The position numbers and the translations under genes are program-made. The notes beneath the pieces are model-generated. The model made no database searches. It was not told the DNA's origin and worked only from the letters and a program-made list of their open reading frames with translations. From the NCBI GenBank assembly GCA_028820325.1, contig JAPPJO010000049.1, positions 23,578 through 87,577 on the forward strand: 64,000 bases of DNA. The letters run 5' to 3'. This document shows, piece after piece, positions 1-8,816 of the stretch; position 1 is the first letter of the stretch; every line of letters starts with the position of its first letter. This stretch comes from Gammaproteobacteria bacterium (GTDB lineage: Bacteria > Gemmatimonadota > Gemmatimonadetes > Longimicrobiales > Gaopeijiaceae).

Positions 1-30
1 CTCGACCTGAAGAAGCACCTGGTGCTGTAG
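1..30 (+). CDS. C-terminal tail of an unidentified gene cut by the window edge
   Basis: The first 30 bases read as an open frame of nine codons (LDLKKHLVL) ending in TAG. Only the tail is visible, so no family can be named. The next 90 bases up to the end of lspA, which is on the opposite strand, contain no convincing gene. The frame is chosen only because it is open to the edge and ends just before the convergent lspA. Confidence 0.25.
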   Translation, partial: LDLKKHLVL

Positions 31-122
31 AGCGACTGGGCTGCCCGCGAAGCCGGACTGGCAATCCGGGCAGGAAAGAAGCCGGGTATCGACCCCCGGT
101 GGTCACGGGTCCGGACGGACCC

Positions 123-713
123 TCAGCCGCCGGGGGTCGTTTCCGTGGTGGCGGAGGCGTCCTCCGACCTGGCCGGAAGGCCCGGCTCCGGCTCGGCGGA
201 GCCGGGCTCTTCCGGGCCGGCCGCGGTCTCGCGTGCGCGCGTGCGCTCTTCGCGCCAGAACGAGATGCCGAGCAGGACCGCGCCGCAGGTGATCGCGGAA
301 TCGGCCACGTTGAAGATCGGCCAGTGCATGAAGCCCAGGTCGATCGGACCGATGAAATCCACCACCCCGCGATCCCAGCGCACCCGGTCCACCAGGTTGC
401 CGAGCGCGCCGGAGAGGATGAGCGCGATCGACACCACCTTCACCCGGTCCCCGCTCTCGCTCTGGATGAAGAGCACGGCCAGCAGCCCCATGGCCAGGAT
501 CGTCACCGGAATGAAGAACCAGCGCGGATCGTTGCCGATGGAGATGCCGAAGGCCGCCCCCCGGTTGAAGGCCAGGGTCAGCGGAACGAGGCCGTCGAGG
601 ATCTCCATCCGGCGTCCGCCGCCGAGGGCGGTCAGCGCCCAGCGCTTGGTGATGACGTCGAGCAGGAGAACCGCCGGAAGAATGGCGGCGAGAATGCGGA
701 GTTTGATGTTCAC
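123..713 (-). CDS. lspA: Lipoprotein signal peptidase (signal peptidase II)
   Basis: Inner-membrane aspartyl protease that removes the signal peptide from prolipoproteins after diacylglyceryl transfer. The 196-aa product has the family's four-helix pattern and signature blocks: NRGAAFGI, GALGNLVDR with the first catalytic Asp, VVDFI, and FNVADSAI with the second catalytic Asp. About 35 residues at the C-terminus (rich in E, P, A, T) go beyond the usual length and are probably a disordered cytoplasmic tail. It lies just downstream of ssrA on the same strand. The window encodes several lipobox proteins (LRR-protease, DUF4377, binding protein, M49-like) that would be its substrates. Confidence 0.95.
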   Translation of the reverse strand: MNIKLRILAAILPAVLLLDVITKRWALTALGGGRRMEILDGLVPLTLAFNRGAAFGISIGNDPRWFFIPVTILAMGLLAVLFIQSESGDRVKVVSIALILSGALGNLVDRVRWDRGVVDFIGPIDLGFMHWPIFNVADSAITCGAVLLGISFWREERTRARETAAGPEEPGSAEPEPGLPARSEDASATTETTPGG

Positions 714-733
714 GTGCCTGGGAAGGTGGGGGA

Positions 734-1086
734 TGGAGGCGGCGGGAGTCGAACCCGCGTCCGCGAGTGGGTCCGGCGAAGCTTCTACGTGCGTAGATCG
801 CTGTTGGGCTTCATCGGGTGAGCGGCCAGCGACCCGCCGGCTCCCCGACTAGCCGTCGAATGTCTCACCCGCGGTGCGACGGCATCGCCGCGGGCCAGCC
901 CAACTTGTCGACGCCTCGGAGGCCTGCCTTGGGCGGGCCGGCCAGGAGACGGGCTGTGAGAAAACTCAGGCAGCCAGTGCCATGTGATTGTTGGCAATTG
1001 TGTTGATTCCGGGTTTTTTACGAGGCTTCCCGGACCTCGGCACGCTACCCCGCGTTCACCAAACACGTCGAAGCCGTTACGCCCCC
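734..1086 (-). ncRNA. ssrA: tmRNA (transfer-messenger RNA)
   Basis: Rescues stalled ribosomes by acting as tRNA-Ala and then as mRNA for a degradation tag. Read on the minus strand, the 5' end GGGGGCGTAACGGCTTCGAC is typical of tmRNA. The 3' end has the T-arm GGGTTCGACTCCC and the 3' strand CGCCTCC of the acceptor stem, which pairs with GGGGGCG (one G-U), followed by A. The CCA end is not encoded. Length is about 353 nt, normal for a one-piece tmRNA. The ends were set from acceptor-stem pairing. It sits between lspA and dus. Confidence 0.95.
966..1010 (-). other. tmRNA tag-peptide reading frame
   Basis: Inside ssrA, the frame running from GGA (1008-1010) to TGA (966-968) encodes GINTIANNHMALAA. 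The ALAA end is the usual ClpXP/Tsp-type degron. The resume codon is inferred as GGA because an A lies four bases before it, as in characterised tmRNAs. The C-terminal half is secure; the exact first residue is inferred. Confidence 0.8.
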
Positions 1087-1169
1087 GTACGGTCCGGTGC
1101 AGACGGCTCAAAGTCCGTTGCACGTTCTCCTTTGCTCTTGTGGTCGCCGATTGCTCGCGTCCGCCGCGC

Positions 1170-2165
1170 TCAGGCGGCGCTCGCAAGCTCGCGTTCAAGA
1201 TAGCACTTCAGCACTTCCCGTGTTTCCTCGAGGGTGGTCAGGCTGAAGAGCCGGGTGCGGAGCTGGCGCCCGTTGGGCAGCCCCTTCGTGTACCACCCCA
1301 TGTGCTTGCGGAATTCGATGACCGCCTTCTTGTGATTCCGCTCGAAGTCCACCGCGTTCTGCGCGTGCTCGAGGCAGACGGCCAGGCGCTCGGCGGGGTC
1401 CGGGAGCGGGGGCAGGCTCCGGCCGTCGAGGGCGGCGCGGGCTCCCGCGAACACCCACGGGCTCCCGTGGGAAGCACGCGCGATCATGACCCCGGCGCAC
1501 CCGGTCTCCTCCTGCATGCGGCGCGCGTCTTCCCCGGTCTTGATGTCGCCGTTGCCCACGACCGGGACGTCCAGCGCATCGACCAGGGCCGCGATCTCGT
1601 GCCAGCGCGCGTGGCCGGAATACATGTCCGCCCTGGTGCGCGGATGCAGCGTGACCACGGCCGCGCCCGCGTCCTGGCAGCGCAGGCCGATGGTGACCGG
1701 ATCGCGCGTCTTCTCGTCGAAGCCGCTCCGGATCTTGGTCGTGACGGGCAGCGGCGTCGCGCGCACCACCGCGCGCACGATGCGCTCGACCAGCCCCAGA
1801 TCGCGCAGGCAGCCCGAGCCGCCATTGCGCTTCACGACCTTCTTTACCGGGCACCCGAAATTGATGTCGACGAAGTCGGGCCGGTACACGTCCGAAACCA
1901 GCGCCGCAGCCTCCGCCATCCTCTCGGGGCGGGCGCCGAAGATCTGCACCCCGATGGGCCGCTCCTCCTCCTCGAAACGCAGGTACGCGCGCGTGCGCTC
2001 GTTCCCATGGCAGATGCCCTCCGCACTCACGAACTCCGTCACCACCACGTCCGCGCCGAAACGCCGGCACAGTCGCCGGAAGGGCGACTCGCTCACTCCG
2101 GCCTGGGGCGCGAGGAAGAGAGGGACGTAGCCGCCGGGGGCTTCGGGAAGGTAGGGGAATCTCAT
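1170..2165 (-). CDS. tRNA-dihydrouridine synthase (Dus family, DusB-like)
   Basis: FMN enzyme that reduces specific uridines in the tRNA D-loop to dihydrouridine using NAD(P)H. The 331-aa product has the N-terminal LAPQAGVSESPFR block, DINFGCPVKKV with the catalytic Cys in GCP, NGGSGC, TTKIRSG, LHPRTR, GNGDI and the FMN phosphate-binding IARAS segment. The start is the ATG at 2163-2165 (MRFPYLPEAPGG). The frame stays open far upstream, but that extension looks non-coding. Lys/Arg-rich residues near the C-terminus fit the tRNA-binding domain. The product is close to the usual family length. DusB is the likeliest subgroup, but this cannot be settled by eye. Confidence 0.9.
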   Translation of the reverse strand: MRFPYLPEAPGGYVPLFLAPQAGVSESPFRRLCRRFGADVVVTEFVSAEGICHGNERTRAYLRFEEEERPIGVQIFGARPERMAEAAALVSDVYRPDFVDINFGCPVKKVVKRNGGSGCLRDLGLVERIVRAVVRATPLPVTTKIRSGFDEKTRDPVTIGLRCQDAGAAVVTLHPRTRADMYSGHARWHEIAALVDALDVPVVGNGDIKTGEDARRMQEETGCAGVMIARASHGSPWVFAGARAALDGRSLPPLPDPAERLAVCLEHAQNAVDFERNHKKAVIEFRKHMGWYTKGLPNGRQLRTRLFSLTTLEETREVLKCYLERELASAA

Positions 2166-2185
2166 GGACGCAAAGATATCACTTC

Positions 2186-2254
2186 GGCGTGGCCTGTGTG
2201 CAAAGCGCGGCGGTGGCCCGTGCAGCAAAGCGCGGCGTGGCCGGTGCGGAAGCC
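2186..2254. repeat. Three imperfect tandem copies of a ~24-bp unit
   Basis: Units begin at 2186, 2209 and 2234 and share GGCGTGGCC, GTG and CAAAGCGC. They lie in the 288-bp space between the divergent dus and amtB genes, so they may be part of a control region or simple slippage. No further motif is recognised there. Confidence 0.6.
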
Positions 2255-2453
2255 AGCTTCGGGGCCCTGCCGGGATGATCCTGCGGGCAGCTTGCGGAAC
2301 GGGAAACCGACACAGATAATGACGCATTCCATGATGGATCGGTCGTGAAGCGATGGGCGCCGGCCATATCAGTCGGCAAATGCGACGTTTTCGTTGATGG
2401 ATGCGACAAAACCGGGCCGACCGCGACACAACCATATCACCACCGGAGAAACC

Positions 2454-3866
2454 ATGCGCTCTCGTCCACTCAGCACAACCACCCTCACCCTTCGAACCCG
2501 GATCGGTCGCATAGGGGCACTCGCCGGCCTGTTCGCGGCCGTCCTCCTGCTCGTTCCCGCGCCCGCCTTCGCGCAGGAGTCCGGAGCGGATATGAGCTAC
2601 GTCCTCAACACCTTCTCGTTCCTGATCTGGGGCGCGCTCGTGATGTGGATGTGCGCCGGCTTCACGATGCTGGAATCCGGTACCGTGCGGTCCAAGAACG
2701 CATCGATGATCTGTCTCAAGAACATCGGCATCTACGCGATCGCCGGACTCACCTACTACTTCGTCGGCTACGGCCTGATGTATGTCGACGTGAGCGGCTT
2801 CATCGGGTCCATCGACCTGTTCTACGGCCCGTCGGCGGACGAGATCGCGCTGCTCGGAGGCGACGAGAGCGCGCTGCCCGCCGTGGTCGAAAACGGCTAC
2901 GCGGTCACCTCGGACTGGTTCTTCCAGATGGTCTTCGTGGCGACCACGGCCTCGATCGTCTCCGGGGCGCTCGCGGAGCGCGTCAACATGTGGGCCTTCT
3001 TCGCCTTCACCGCGATACTGACGGCCTTCATCTACCCGGTCATCGGCTCCTGGCACTGGGGCGGTGGCTGGCTCGCCGAGAGGGGCTTCCAGGACTTCGC
3101 CGGGTCAACTCTGGTGCACTCCACCGGGGGCTGGGCCGCGCTGGCCGGCGCCCTGGTGGTGGGGCCGCGCTGGGGCAGGTTCCGCAAGGACGGCACGGTC
3201 AAGGTCATGTCGCCCTCCAATATCCCTGCCGTCACCCTGGGCGTGTTCATCCTCTGGCTGGGCTGGTTCGGCTTCAACGGCGGTTCGCAGCTCGCCCTCG
3301 ACGGCGCGGTCAACGCCCTGGCCATGAGCAACATCCTGGTGAACACCAACCTGGCGGCCGCCGCCGGCGTGGTCACCGCGCTCGCGGTCTCCCGGCCCAT
3401 TCTCGGCCGGATCGACCTGTTCGCGGGCCTGAACGGCGCCCTCGCGGGCCTGGTCGCCATCACGGCGGGGCCCGACATCGTCGACGCCCGCTGGGCCGTC
3501 TTCATCGGCGCCGTCGGCGCGGTCGTGTGCACCCTGGGTCTCAAGTTCCTGGAGCAGCGGCGGATCGACGACGTGGTCGGCGCCGTCCCCGCGCACCTCT
3601 TCGCGGGCGTCTGGGGCACGCTGGCCACCTCGATCGCCGCCGGAGCCAACCTGGGCGTTCAGTTGCTCGGCGTCGTGAGCGTGGGGGCGTTCGTCTTCGG
3701 GGTCTCCTTCGTGGTGTGGACGATCCTTGAGAAGACCATGGGCGTCCGCGTGTCGCGCACCGTGGAGGAGCTGGGACAGGATGCCGCCGAACTGGGGCTG
3801 GAAGCCTATCCCGAGTTCGTGCTCATGGTGGATCCGGACGAGGGTCAGGACTACCGCGATCCCTAG
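2454..3866 (+). CDS. amtB: Ammonium transporter (Amt/MEP/Rh family)
   Basis: Eleven-helix ammonia channel of the inner membrane, 470 aa with an N-terminal signal peptide ending in APAFAQ. The two pore histidines are visible in VHSTGGWAAL and PAHLFAGVWG, and MWMCAGFTMLESG near residue 50 is the classic N-terminal signature. The start ATG at 2454 has GGAG eight bases upstream; an in-frame ATG at 2394 lacks this and would place residues before the signal peptide. No glnK/P-II gene is adjacent, which is unusual for amtB. The TorF-like porin gene that often accompanies amt loci lies 3.4 kb downstream. Confidence 0.95.
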   Translation: MRSRPLSTTTLTLRTRIGRIGALAGLFAAVLLLVPAPAFAQESGADMSYVLNTFSFLIWGALVMWMCAGFTMLESGTVRSKNASMICLKNIGIYAIAGLTYYFVGYGLMYVDVSGFIGSIDLFYGPSADEIALLGGDESALPAVVENGYAVTSDWFFQMVFVATTASIVSGALAERVNMWAFFAFTAILTAFIYPVIGSWHWGGGWLAERGFQDFAGSTLVHSTGGWAALAGALVVGPRWGRFRKDGTVKVMSPSNIPAVTLGVFILWLGWFGFNGGSQLALDGAVNALAMSNILVNTNLAAAAGVVTALAVSRPILGRIDLFAGLNGALAGLVAITAGPDIVDARWAVFIGAVGAVVCTLGLKFLEQRRIDDVVGAVPAHLFAGVWGTLATSIAAGANLGVQLLGVVSVGAFVFGVSFVVWTILEKTMGVRVSRTVEELGQDAAELGLEAYPEFVLMVDPDEGQDYRDP

Positions 3867-3899
3867 CCCACGTACGGCCAACAGGAGCACAACGGAACC

Positions 3900-5420
3900 T
3901 TGACTGCGTCCCGGCACGCATCCTTCGACCGCGCGTACCCTGACGTGTCCCAGCCCGGAGTGGCCGGGTCGGGGGGGTTCGCGCGCTACGAGATCGACGC
4001 ACGCTTCTACGACGAGATGTTCCGCGAAGACGGCAGCCTGCGCGGCGTATCGCGGCGTCTGGGCACGGCTCTTTCACGGGCGTCGCCGGAGGATCTGGCG
4101 CAGCTTCAGGAAGGCGTTGCGCGCCGCTTCATCCACGAGGGGATCACCTTTACCGTCATCGGCGCGGACGAGGCCTCGGAGCAGATCATCCCCATCGACT
4201 GCGTTCCCCGTCTGCTCACGGCCGACGAATGGGACCACATCGACCGGGGCCTCAGGCAGCGGCTGACCGCGCTCAACCTCTTCCTCAGGGACATCTACCA
4301 CGACGGCCGGTCGCTGCGTGACGGGATCGTGCCTCCCGACCTGGTGCTGGGGTGTCCCCAGTACCGCGTCGAGATGCGGGGCCTGCAGGTTCCCAACGAC
4401 ATCTACGTCTCGGTCTGCGGCACCGATGTGGTGCGAACCCATGCGGGCTTCGCGGTGCTCGAGGACAATCTGCGGGTTCCCTCCGGGGTCTCGTACATGC
4501 TGGCCTGCCGCGTCGCCATGAAACAGGCGTTTCCGCGGCTGTACCGGGCGCACAACGTGCGCGAGATCGCCCGCTATCCCGAACAGCTCTACGCCACCCT
4601 GGCATCGCTGGGATCCTGGGCGGGCACGCCCCGGGTGGCGGTGCTCTCCCCGGGCCGCTACAACTCCGCCTACTACGAGCACGCCTTCCTGGCCGGGGAG
4701 ATGGGCGCCGACCTGGTGGAGGGGCGGGACCTGGTGGTGCACGACGGCATCGTGTACGCCCGCACCGTCACGGGGCTCAGGCGCATAGACGTCATCTACC
4801 GGCGCGTGGACGACGACTTCCTGGATCCGGTCACCTTCCGCTCCGACTCGCTGCTGGGGGTTCCAGGCCTCTTCCACGCGTACCGGGCGGGCAACGTGGT
4901 GATCGCCAACGCCCCGGGCACCGGCGTCGCCGACGACAAGGCGGTCTACGCCTACGTGCCGGACCTCATTCGCTACTTCCTCGACGAAGAGCCCATCCTG
5001 GCCAACGTCGAAACCCACCTGTGCCGCACGCGCGAGGGGCTCGCATACACCCTGGACAACCTCGAGCGGCTGGTGGTCAAGGAGGTGGGCGGATCGGGCG
5101 GATACGGAATGCTGGTCGGACCGCATTCCACGGCCGCCGAGCGCGACAGGTACGCGGCCCGCCTGCGCAGCCACCCGGACAACTTCATTTCCCAGCCGGT
5201 GCTCGATCTGTCGAGGGCGATGTGCTTCGTGGAAGGCAATCTGGAACCGCGCCACGTGGATGTCCGCCCGTTCGTGCTGCGGGGCCGCTCCGACACCTGG
5301 ATCGCTCCCGGCGGCCTCTGCCGGGTGGCGCTCCGGAGGGGCGGGCTGGTGGTGAACTCCAGCCAGGGCGGGGGCTGCAAGGACCTCTGGGTTCTGCGTG
5401 ACGGCCAGGTGCCCGACTGA
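3900..5420 (+). CDS. Circularly permuted ATP-grasp protein (DUF404/DUF407 type)
   Basis: The 506-aa product matches the circularly permuted ATP-grasp family, predicted to join a carboxylate to an amine using ATP. Visible family blocks are FYDEMF near residue 40, GITFTV, RLTALNLFLRDIY, YVSVCGTDVVRTH, GVSYMLACR, SPGRYNSAYYEH, IYRRVDDDFLDP and the glycine loop VGGSGGYGMLVGP near residue 400. The start is TTG at 3900, 13 bp after AGGAG. Its stop overlaps the start of the alpha-E gene (TGATG). Family knowledge (comparative genomics by the Aravind group) links this trio with a transglutaminase to an unsolved peptide-forming or peptide-tagging pathway. The substrate is unknown. Confidence 0.85.
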   Translation: MTASRHASFDRAYPDVSQPGVAGSGGFARYEIDARFYDEMFREDGSLRGVSRRLGTALSRASPEDLAQLQEGVARRFIHEGITFTVIGADEASEQIIPIDCVPRLLTADEWDHIDRGLRQRLTALNLFLRDIYHDGRSLRDGIVPPDLVLGCPQYRVEMRGLQVPNDIYVSVCGTDVVRTHAGFAVLEDNLRVPSGVSYMLACRVAMKQAFPRLYRAHNVREIARYPEQLYATLASLGSWAGTPRVAVLSPGRYNSAYYEHAFLAGEMGADLVEGRDLVVHDGIVYARTVTGLRRIDVIYRRVDDDFLDPVTFRSDSLLGVPGLFHAYRAGNVVIANAPGTGVADDKAVYAYVPDLIRYFLDEEPILANVETHLCRTREGLAYTLDNLERLVVKEVGGSGGYGMLVGPHSTAAERDRYAARLRSHPDNFISQPVLDLSRAMCFVEGNLEPRHVDVRPFVLRGRSDTWIAPGGLCRVALRRGGLVVNSSQGGGCKDLWVLRDGQVPD

Positions 5421-6397
5421 TGCTCGCCCGGGCCGCAGCGGACTTCTACTGGATGGGGCGCTACTTCGAGCGTGCCGAGCACACCGCCCGGCTGCTCCGG
5501 TATCAGCTTGCGCGCCTCGTCGACACTCCCGCCGGCGAGCTGGCGGTGGGCTGGAGGGTGATCTACCGTGCCCTCGGACAGTCGGCGCCCATCACCCCCA
5601 CCGTCACCGACGAAGCCGAATCGTTCCTGCTCGCCGACGCCTATACGCTCGCCGCGAGCCTGGTCGAGGAGACCACCAACCCCGACTCCATCATCCGCTG
5701 CTGGACCACGGCGCGGGACAACGCCAAGCAGCTCCGGCCCTGGCTCCCGGTCCGGGTCTGGACCTGTCTCAACCAGGGCTTCTTCTGGCTTCGCGACTGC
5801 GACTTCCCCGCCGCCTGGGCAACCGGACCGGCTGCGCTGGCGGGCGAGGCGATCGACCGGCTGCGGCTGCTGGCGGGGGTGGTGGAAGCCCGCATGCCCC
5901 GCGACGACGCATGGCGCTTCCTGGAGCTCGGACAATTCGTCGAACGTCTTCAGCACCAGGCGGCCCTGCTGGACGCCTGGGACCGCATCGGCCAGGCTCC
6001 CGGCGACGCGCCCTCGCTGTCGTGGGCGGGGCTCCTGCGGGTCTGCGCGGCCCATGAGTTCTACTGCCGCACCCACTCCATGGTGATCCGCCGGGGACCG
6101 GCGCTGGCGTTTCTGGCCCGCAACCCGGAGTTGCCCCAGTCGCTGTGCTTCGCGGTGCATCGCATCGAGCGGCTTCTTGCGGGCATCGACCCGAGGGGCG
6201 CGCGCTATCCCCTGGCGGCTCCCCACCGCATGGTGCTGCGCCTGTCCGCAACCGTGGAAACGGACCCCGCAAGCGAGAACGATGCCGAAGGGGATGGAGG
6301 GTCGTTCGAGGCGCTGCTGAAGGACAGCCGGGCGCTCCACGGCATCACCGTGTCGACGTACTTCGACTACCCCGTGGAAGCCGGGCTGCCGTCGTGA
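5420..6397 (+). CDS. Alpha-E domain protein (DUF403)
   Basis: The 325-aa product begins MLARAAADFYWMGRYFERAEHTARLLR, the signature of the alpha-E (DUF403) family: an all-helical protein always found next to the circularly permuted ATP-grasp partner. Conserved patches include NPDSIIRCW, TARDNA and FLELGQFVERL. Its biochemical role is unknown; it may help the ATP-grasp enzyme or be a second catalytic part. The start overlaps the previous stop by one base and its stop overlaps the next start (GTGA), so the three products are translationally coupled. Confidence 0.85.
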   Translation: MLARAAADFYWMGRYFERAEHTARLLRYQLARLVDTPAGELAVGWRVIYRALGQSAPITPTVTDEAESFLLADAYTLAASLVEETTNPDSIIRCWTTARDNAKQLRPWLPVRVWTCLNQGFFWLRDCDFPAAWATGPAALAGEAIDRLRLLAGVVEARMPRDDAWRFLELGQFVERLQHQAALLDAWDRIGQAPGDAPSLSWAGLLRVCAAHEFYCRTHSMVIRRGPALAFLARNPELPQSLCFAVHRIERLLAGIDPRGARYPLAAPHRMVLRLSATVETDPASENDAEGDGGSFEALLKDSRALHGITVSTYFDYPVEAGLPS

Positions 6398-7266
6398 GCG
6401 CGCGCTACCGCATCCGGCACGAGCTCGAGTTCCGCTACGACGCTCCGGTGCGCGGATCCGTCATGACCCTCTTCCTGTCTCCGGTCCGGGATCGCCGCCA
6501 GCAACTGCGCAGCTTCTCCATCGAAACCGACCCCGGCGGAGCCGTGTTCGAGTTCAGGGGGCCCTTCGGAAACCGCGGCCACTTCTTCGACCGGCCGGGC
6601 CACCACCGCGCACTCCGGATCGTCGCCCGCTCCCGCGTGGAGGTCTCGCCCCCCGAAGCGGTTCCCGGCGACCCGGGACCTGGCTCGTGGGAGGCGCTCG
6701 CGTCCGAGATCCGGGCGCCGGAGCTCTGGCTCATGCTGCAGCCGAGCCGCTTCGCGCAGCCGTCGTCCGCGGCCCTGGGACAATTCGTGTCGGCGCGCGG
6801 CATCGAGAAGAGAGACGATGTCATGGGGAGCATTCGCGCCCTGCTGGCGCGAATCTACGAGGCCTTCGAGTTCTCACCCGGCATCACCGCGGCCGACTCG
6901 CCCATCGAGCACATTCTGGAGACCGGCCGGGGCGTGTGTCAGGACTATGCCCACGTCATGATCTCCGTCCTTCGCGGCTGGGGAGTCCCCACCCGCTACG
7001 TCTCGGGTTATCTCGGGCCCCACGGCGATCTGACTTCAACCAACGAAAGCCATGCCTGGGTGGAATGCTGGTTGCCCGGGTCGGGATGGCGCGGTTTCGA
7101 TCCCGCCAACAACTGCGACTGCGATGAGCGCCATGTGCGCGCCGCGGTAGGCAGGGACTACGCCGACGTACCCCCGGTGCGGGGCGTCTTTCGCGGATCC
7201 GCCAACTCGGCCCTCGCCGCGCGCGTGGAGGTGGTCCGGGACGGGCAGGACGGGATGGAGCAGTGA
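6394..7266 (+). CDS. Transglutaminase-like cysteine protease/amidase family protein
   Basis: The 290-aa product has the bacterial transglutaminase N-terminal domain (YRIRHELEFRYDAPVRGS, LSPVRDRRQQL) followed by the transglutaminase core with a full triad: Cys182 in GVCQDYAHV, His220 in SHAWVE and Asp236 in GFDPANN. Members may hydrolyse or form isopeptide bonds. The start is the GTG at 6394 that overlaps the alpha-E stop; the open frame upstream is a shadow. The product probably processes what the ATP-grasp/alpha-E pair makes. There is no signal peptide, so it acts in the cytoplasm. Confidence 0.87.
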   Translation: MSARYRIRHELEFRYDAPVRGSVMTLFLSPVRDRRQQLRSFSIETDPGGAVFEFRGPFGNRGHFFDRPGHHRALRIVARSRVEVSPPEAVPGDPGPGSWEALASEIRAPELWLMLQPSRFAQPSSAALGQFVSARGIEKRDDVMGSIRALLARIYEAFEFSPGITAADSPIEHILETGRGVCQDYAHVMISVLRGWGVPTRYVSGYLGPHGDLTSTNESHAWVECWLPGSGWRGFDPANNCDCDERHVRAAVGRDYADVPPVRGVFRGSANSALAARVEVVRDGQDGMEQ

Positions 7267-7307
7267 GGAATTCAACCAGCGACCATAAATGTCATCAAGG
7301 GGGAAAT

Positions 7308-8069
7308 ATGTTTGCGACCCGTAGCGCACGCGTCCTGTTCTCGACGCTCACCATTGCCCTGATTCTCTCGTTTGCAGGCCCGGTTCAGGGCCAGTCCGCC
7401 TCCATCGGCGCCGATGTCGTCAGCCGCTACGTCTGGCGCGGCACCGACTTCGGGGAATCGATGTCCGTGCAGCCCGCGCTGACCCTCGGTTTCGGAGGCC
7501 TGGAGGGGGGCGTCTGGGGCTCCACTTCCATCTCCGCCTCCGGAGCCGGCGCCAACGAGGTCGACCTCTGGGCCACGTATACCGTTGCGGCCTCGAACGG
7601 CTCTTCGTTCTCGTTCGGGTTCACGGACTACTACTTCCCGGCCCCCGCGGCCGACGGCTTCTTCGTCACGGATGCCCACATACTCGAGTTGTCGGCTTCC
7701 TTCACCGGGCCGGAGAGCTTCCCGCTGACGCTCTTTGCCGGAAGGATGTCGCGGAACGACCACGACAATTCCCTGTACCTGGAAGCCAGCGTTCCCGTGT
7801 CGGCCTTCGAGGACGTCGAGATGAGCCTGACGGCGGGGATGGTGGCCGGCGAAAGCCAGTTCTACGGGACCGAGGGAACCGCGTTCGTGAATCTGGGCGT
7901 ATCGGCCAGCAAGGATCTGGTCATCACCGATGACTTTGCGGTGCCCGTGACCGTCTCGTATATCGTCAACGCGAACCGCCTCGAACGGGACATGGATCAC
8001 CACGGGGAGCCTCTCGGGGCGGATCCCGACCGCGCGTTTCTCGTCTTCGGTTTCAGCCTGTCGCCGTAG
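7308..8069 (+). CDS. TorF-like putative outer-membrane porin
   Basis: 253 aa with a clear signal peptide (LFSTLTIALILSF, cleavage after VQGQ) followed by alternating beta-strand sequence ending in a phenylalanine-rich strand (FLVFGFSLSP), as expected for an outer-membrane barrel. The opening SIGADVVSRYVWRGTDFGES resembles the TorF/Gcw_chp family. ATG 7308 is preceded by AAGGGGG, a strong ribosome site; the GTG at 7263 is less likely. Genes of this family often sit beside ammonium transporters, which matches amtB upstream. The function is not experimentally defined. Confidence 0.7.
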   Translation: MFATRSARVLFSTLTIALILSFAGPVQGQSASIGADVVSRYVWRGTDFGESMSVQPALTLGFGGLEGGVWGSTSISASGAGANEVDLWATYTVAASNGSSFSFGFTDYYFPAPAADGFFVTDAHILELSASFTGPESFPLTLFAGRMSRNDHDNSLYLEASVPVSAFEDVEMSLTAGMVAGESQFYGTEGTAFVNLGVSASKDLVITDDFAVPVTVSYIVNANRLERDMDHHGEPLGADPDRAFLVFGFSLSP

Positions 8070-8126
8070 GCGGACGGGACGCGTCACTCCAGCAAAGCGC
8101 AAAGGGCCGGAGACACCGGGACTCAG

Positions 8127-8816
8127 GTGGGCAACGGACGAAGTGTAGCGGGCATCGTTCTCGCAGCCGGTTCTTCGACCCGCATGGGTCGGAACAAGCT
8201 TCTGCTTGAGGTGGCGGGCGAGGCGCTGGTCCGGCGCGCGGTGCGGATCTCGAGGGAGGCCGGTCTGGACCCGGTGGTGGTGGTCACGGGGCACGCGCGC
8301 GAGCGGATCGAGCGGGAGATCGCGGATCTCGACTGTACGCCTGTATTCAACGCCAACCACCGTGCGGGCATCCAGACCTCGGCGGCTTCGGGTGTCGCCG
8401 GGGTCGCGGGCGCGTGCGACGCCGCCGTGATCATGCTCGCAGACATGCCGTTCGTGACCGCGCGCATGCTGCGCACGCTGGTGGAGCGCTACACTGCGGA
8501 AGGGCCGCCGCTGGTGGTGTCCCGATACGGCGGCGAGGTGAACGCGCCCCCGATGCTCTACGACCGGGTGCTCTTCCCCGAGGTGACCCGCATGCGCGCC
8601 GGGTGCGGGCGGGAGGTGGTGCGCCGCCACTACGACCGGGCCGTGCAGGTCGAGTGGCCGGCGGGCCGGTTGCGCGACCTCGACCGCCCGGAAGACTACG
8701 CGGCCGTGGTCGAGGAACTCGCGCGCGCCGAGGGGGGCGCCAGGGAGGAGGGGGGCGCGGGGGCGGCGGCGGACGCGGAGGCGGCGGCGGGCCCTACCCC
8801 GGGTGAGCGAAATTGA
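8127..8816 (+). CDS. mocA: MobA/MocA-like molybdenum cofactor nucleotidyltransferase
   Basis: The 229-aa product carries the nucleotidyltransferase signature LAAGSSTRMGRNK at residues 11-23, then VVVVTGHA, NANHRAGIQTS and the metal-binding LADMPFV. This is the pattern of MocA, which makes molybdopterin cytosine dinucleotide (MCD), the cofactor form used by CO dehydrogenases. A roughly 30-residue Gly/Ala/Glu-rich tail follows. The start is GTG at 8127. Its stop overlaps the TTG start of the xdhC/coxF gene (TTGA), placing it first in the cox operon, where it would supply the cofactor for CoxL. Confidence 0.85.
   Translation: MGNGRSVAGIVLAAGSSTRMGRNKLLLEVAGEALVRRAVRISREAGLDPVVVVTGHARERIEREIADLDCTPVFNANHRAGIQTSAASGVAGVAGACDAAVIMLADMPFVTARMLRTLVERYTAEGPPLVVSRYGGEVNAPPMLYDRVLFPEVTRMRAGCGREVVRRHYDRAVQVEWPAGRLRDLDRPEDYAAVVEELARAEGGAREEGGAGAAADAEAAAGPTPGERN

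Noticed and set aside
984..2348. A 454-codon plus-strand frame over the dus gene
   Set aside because: Antisense to the clear Dus protein and to ssrA.
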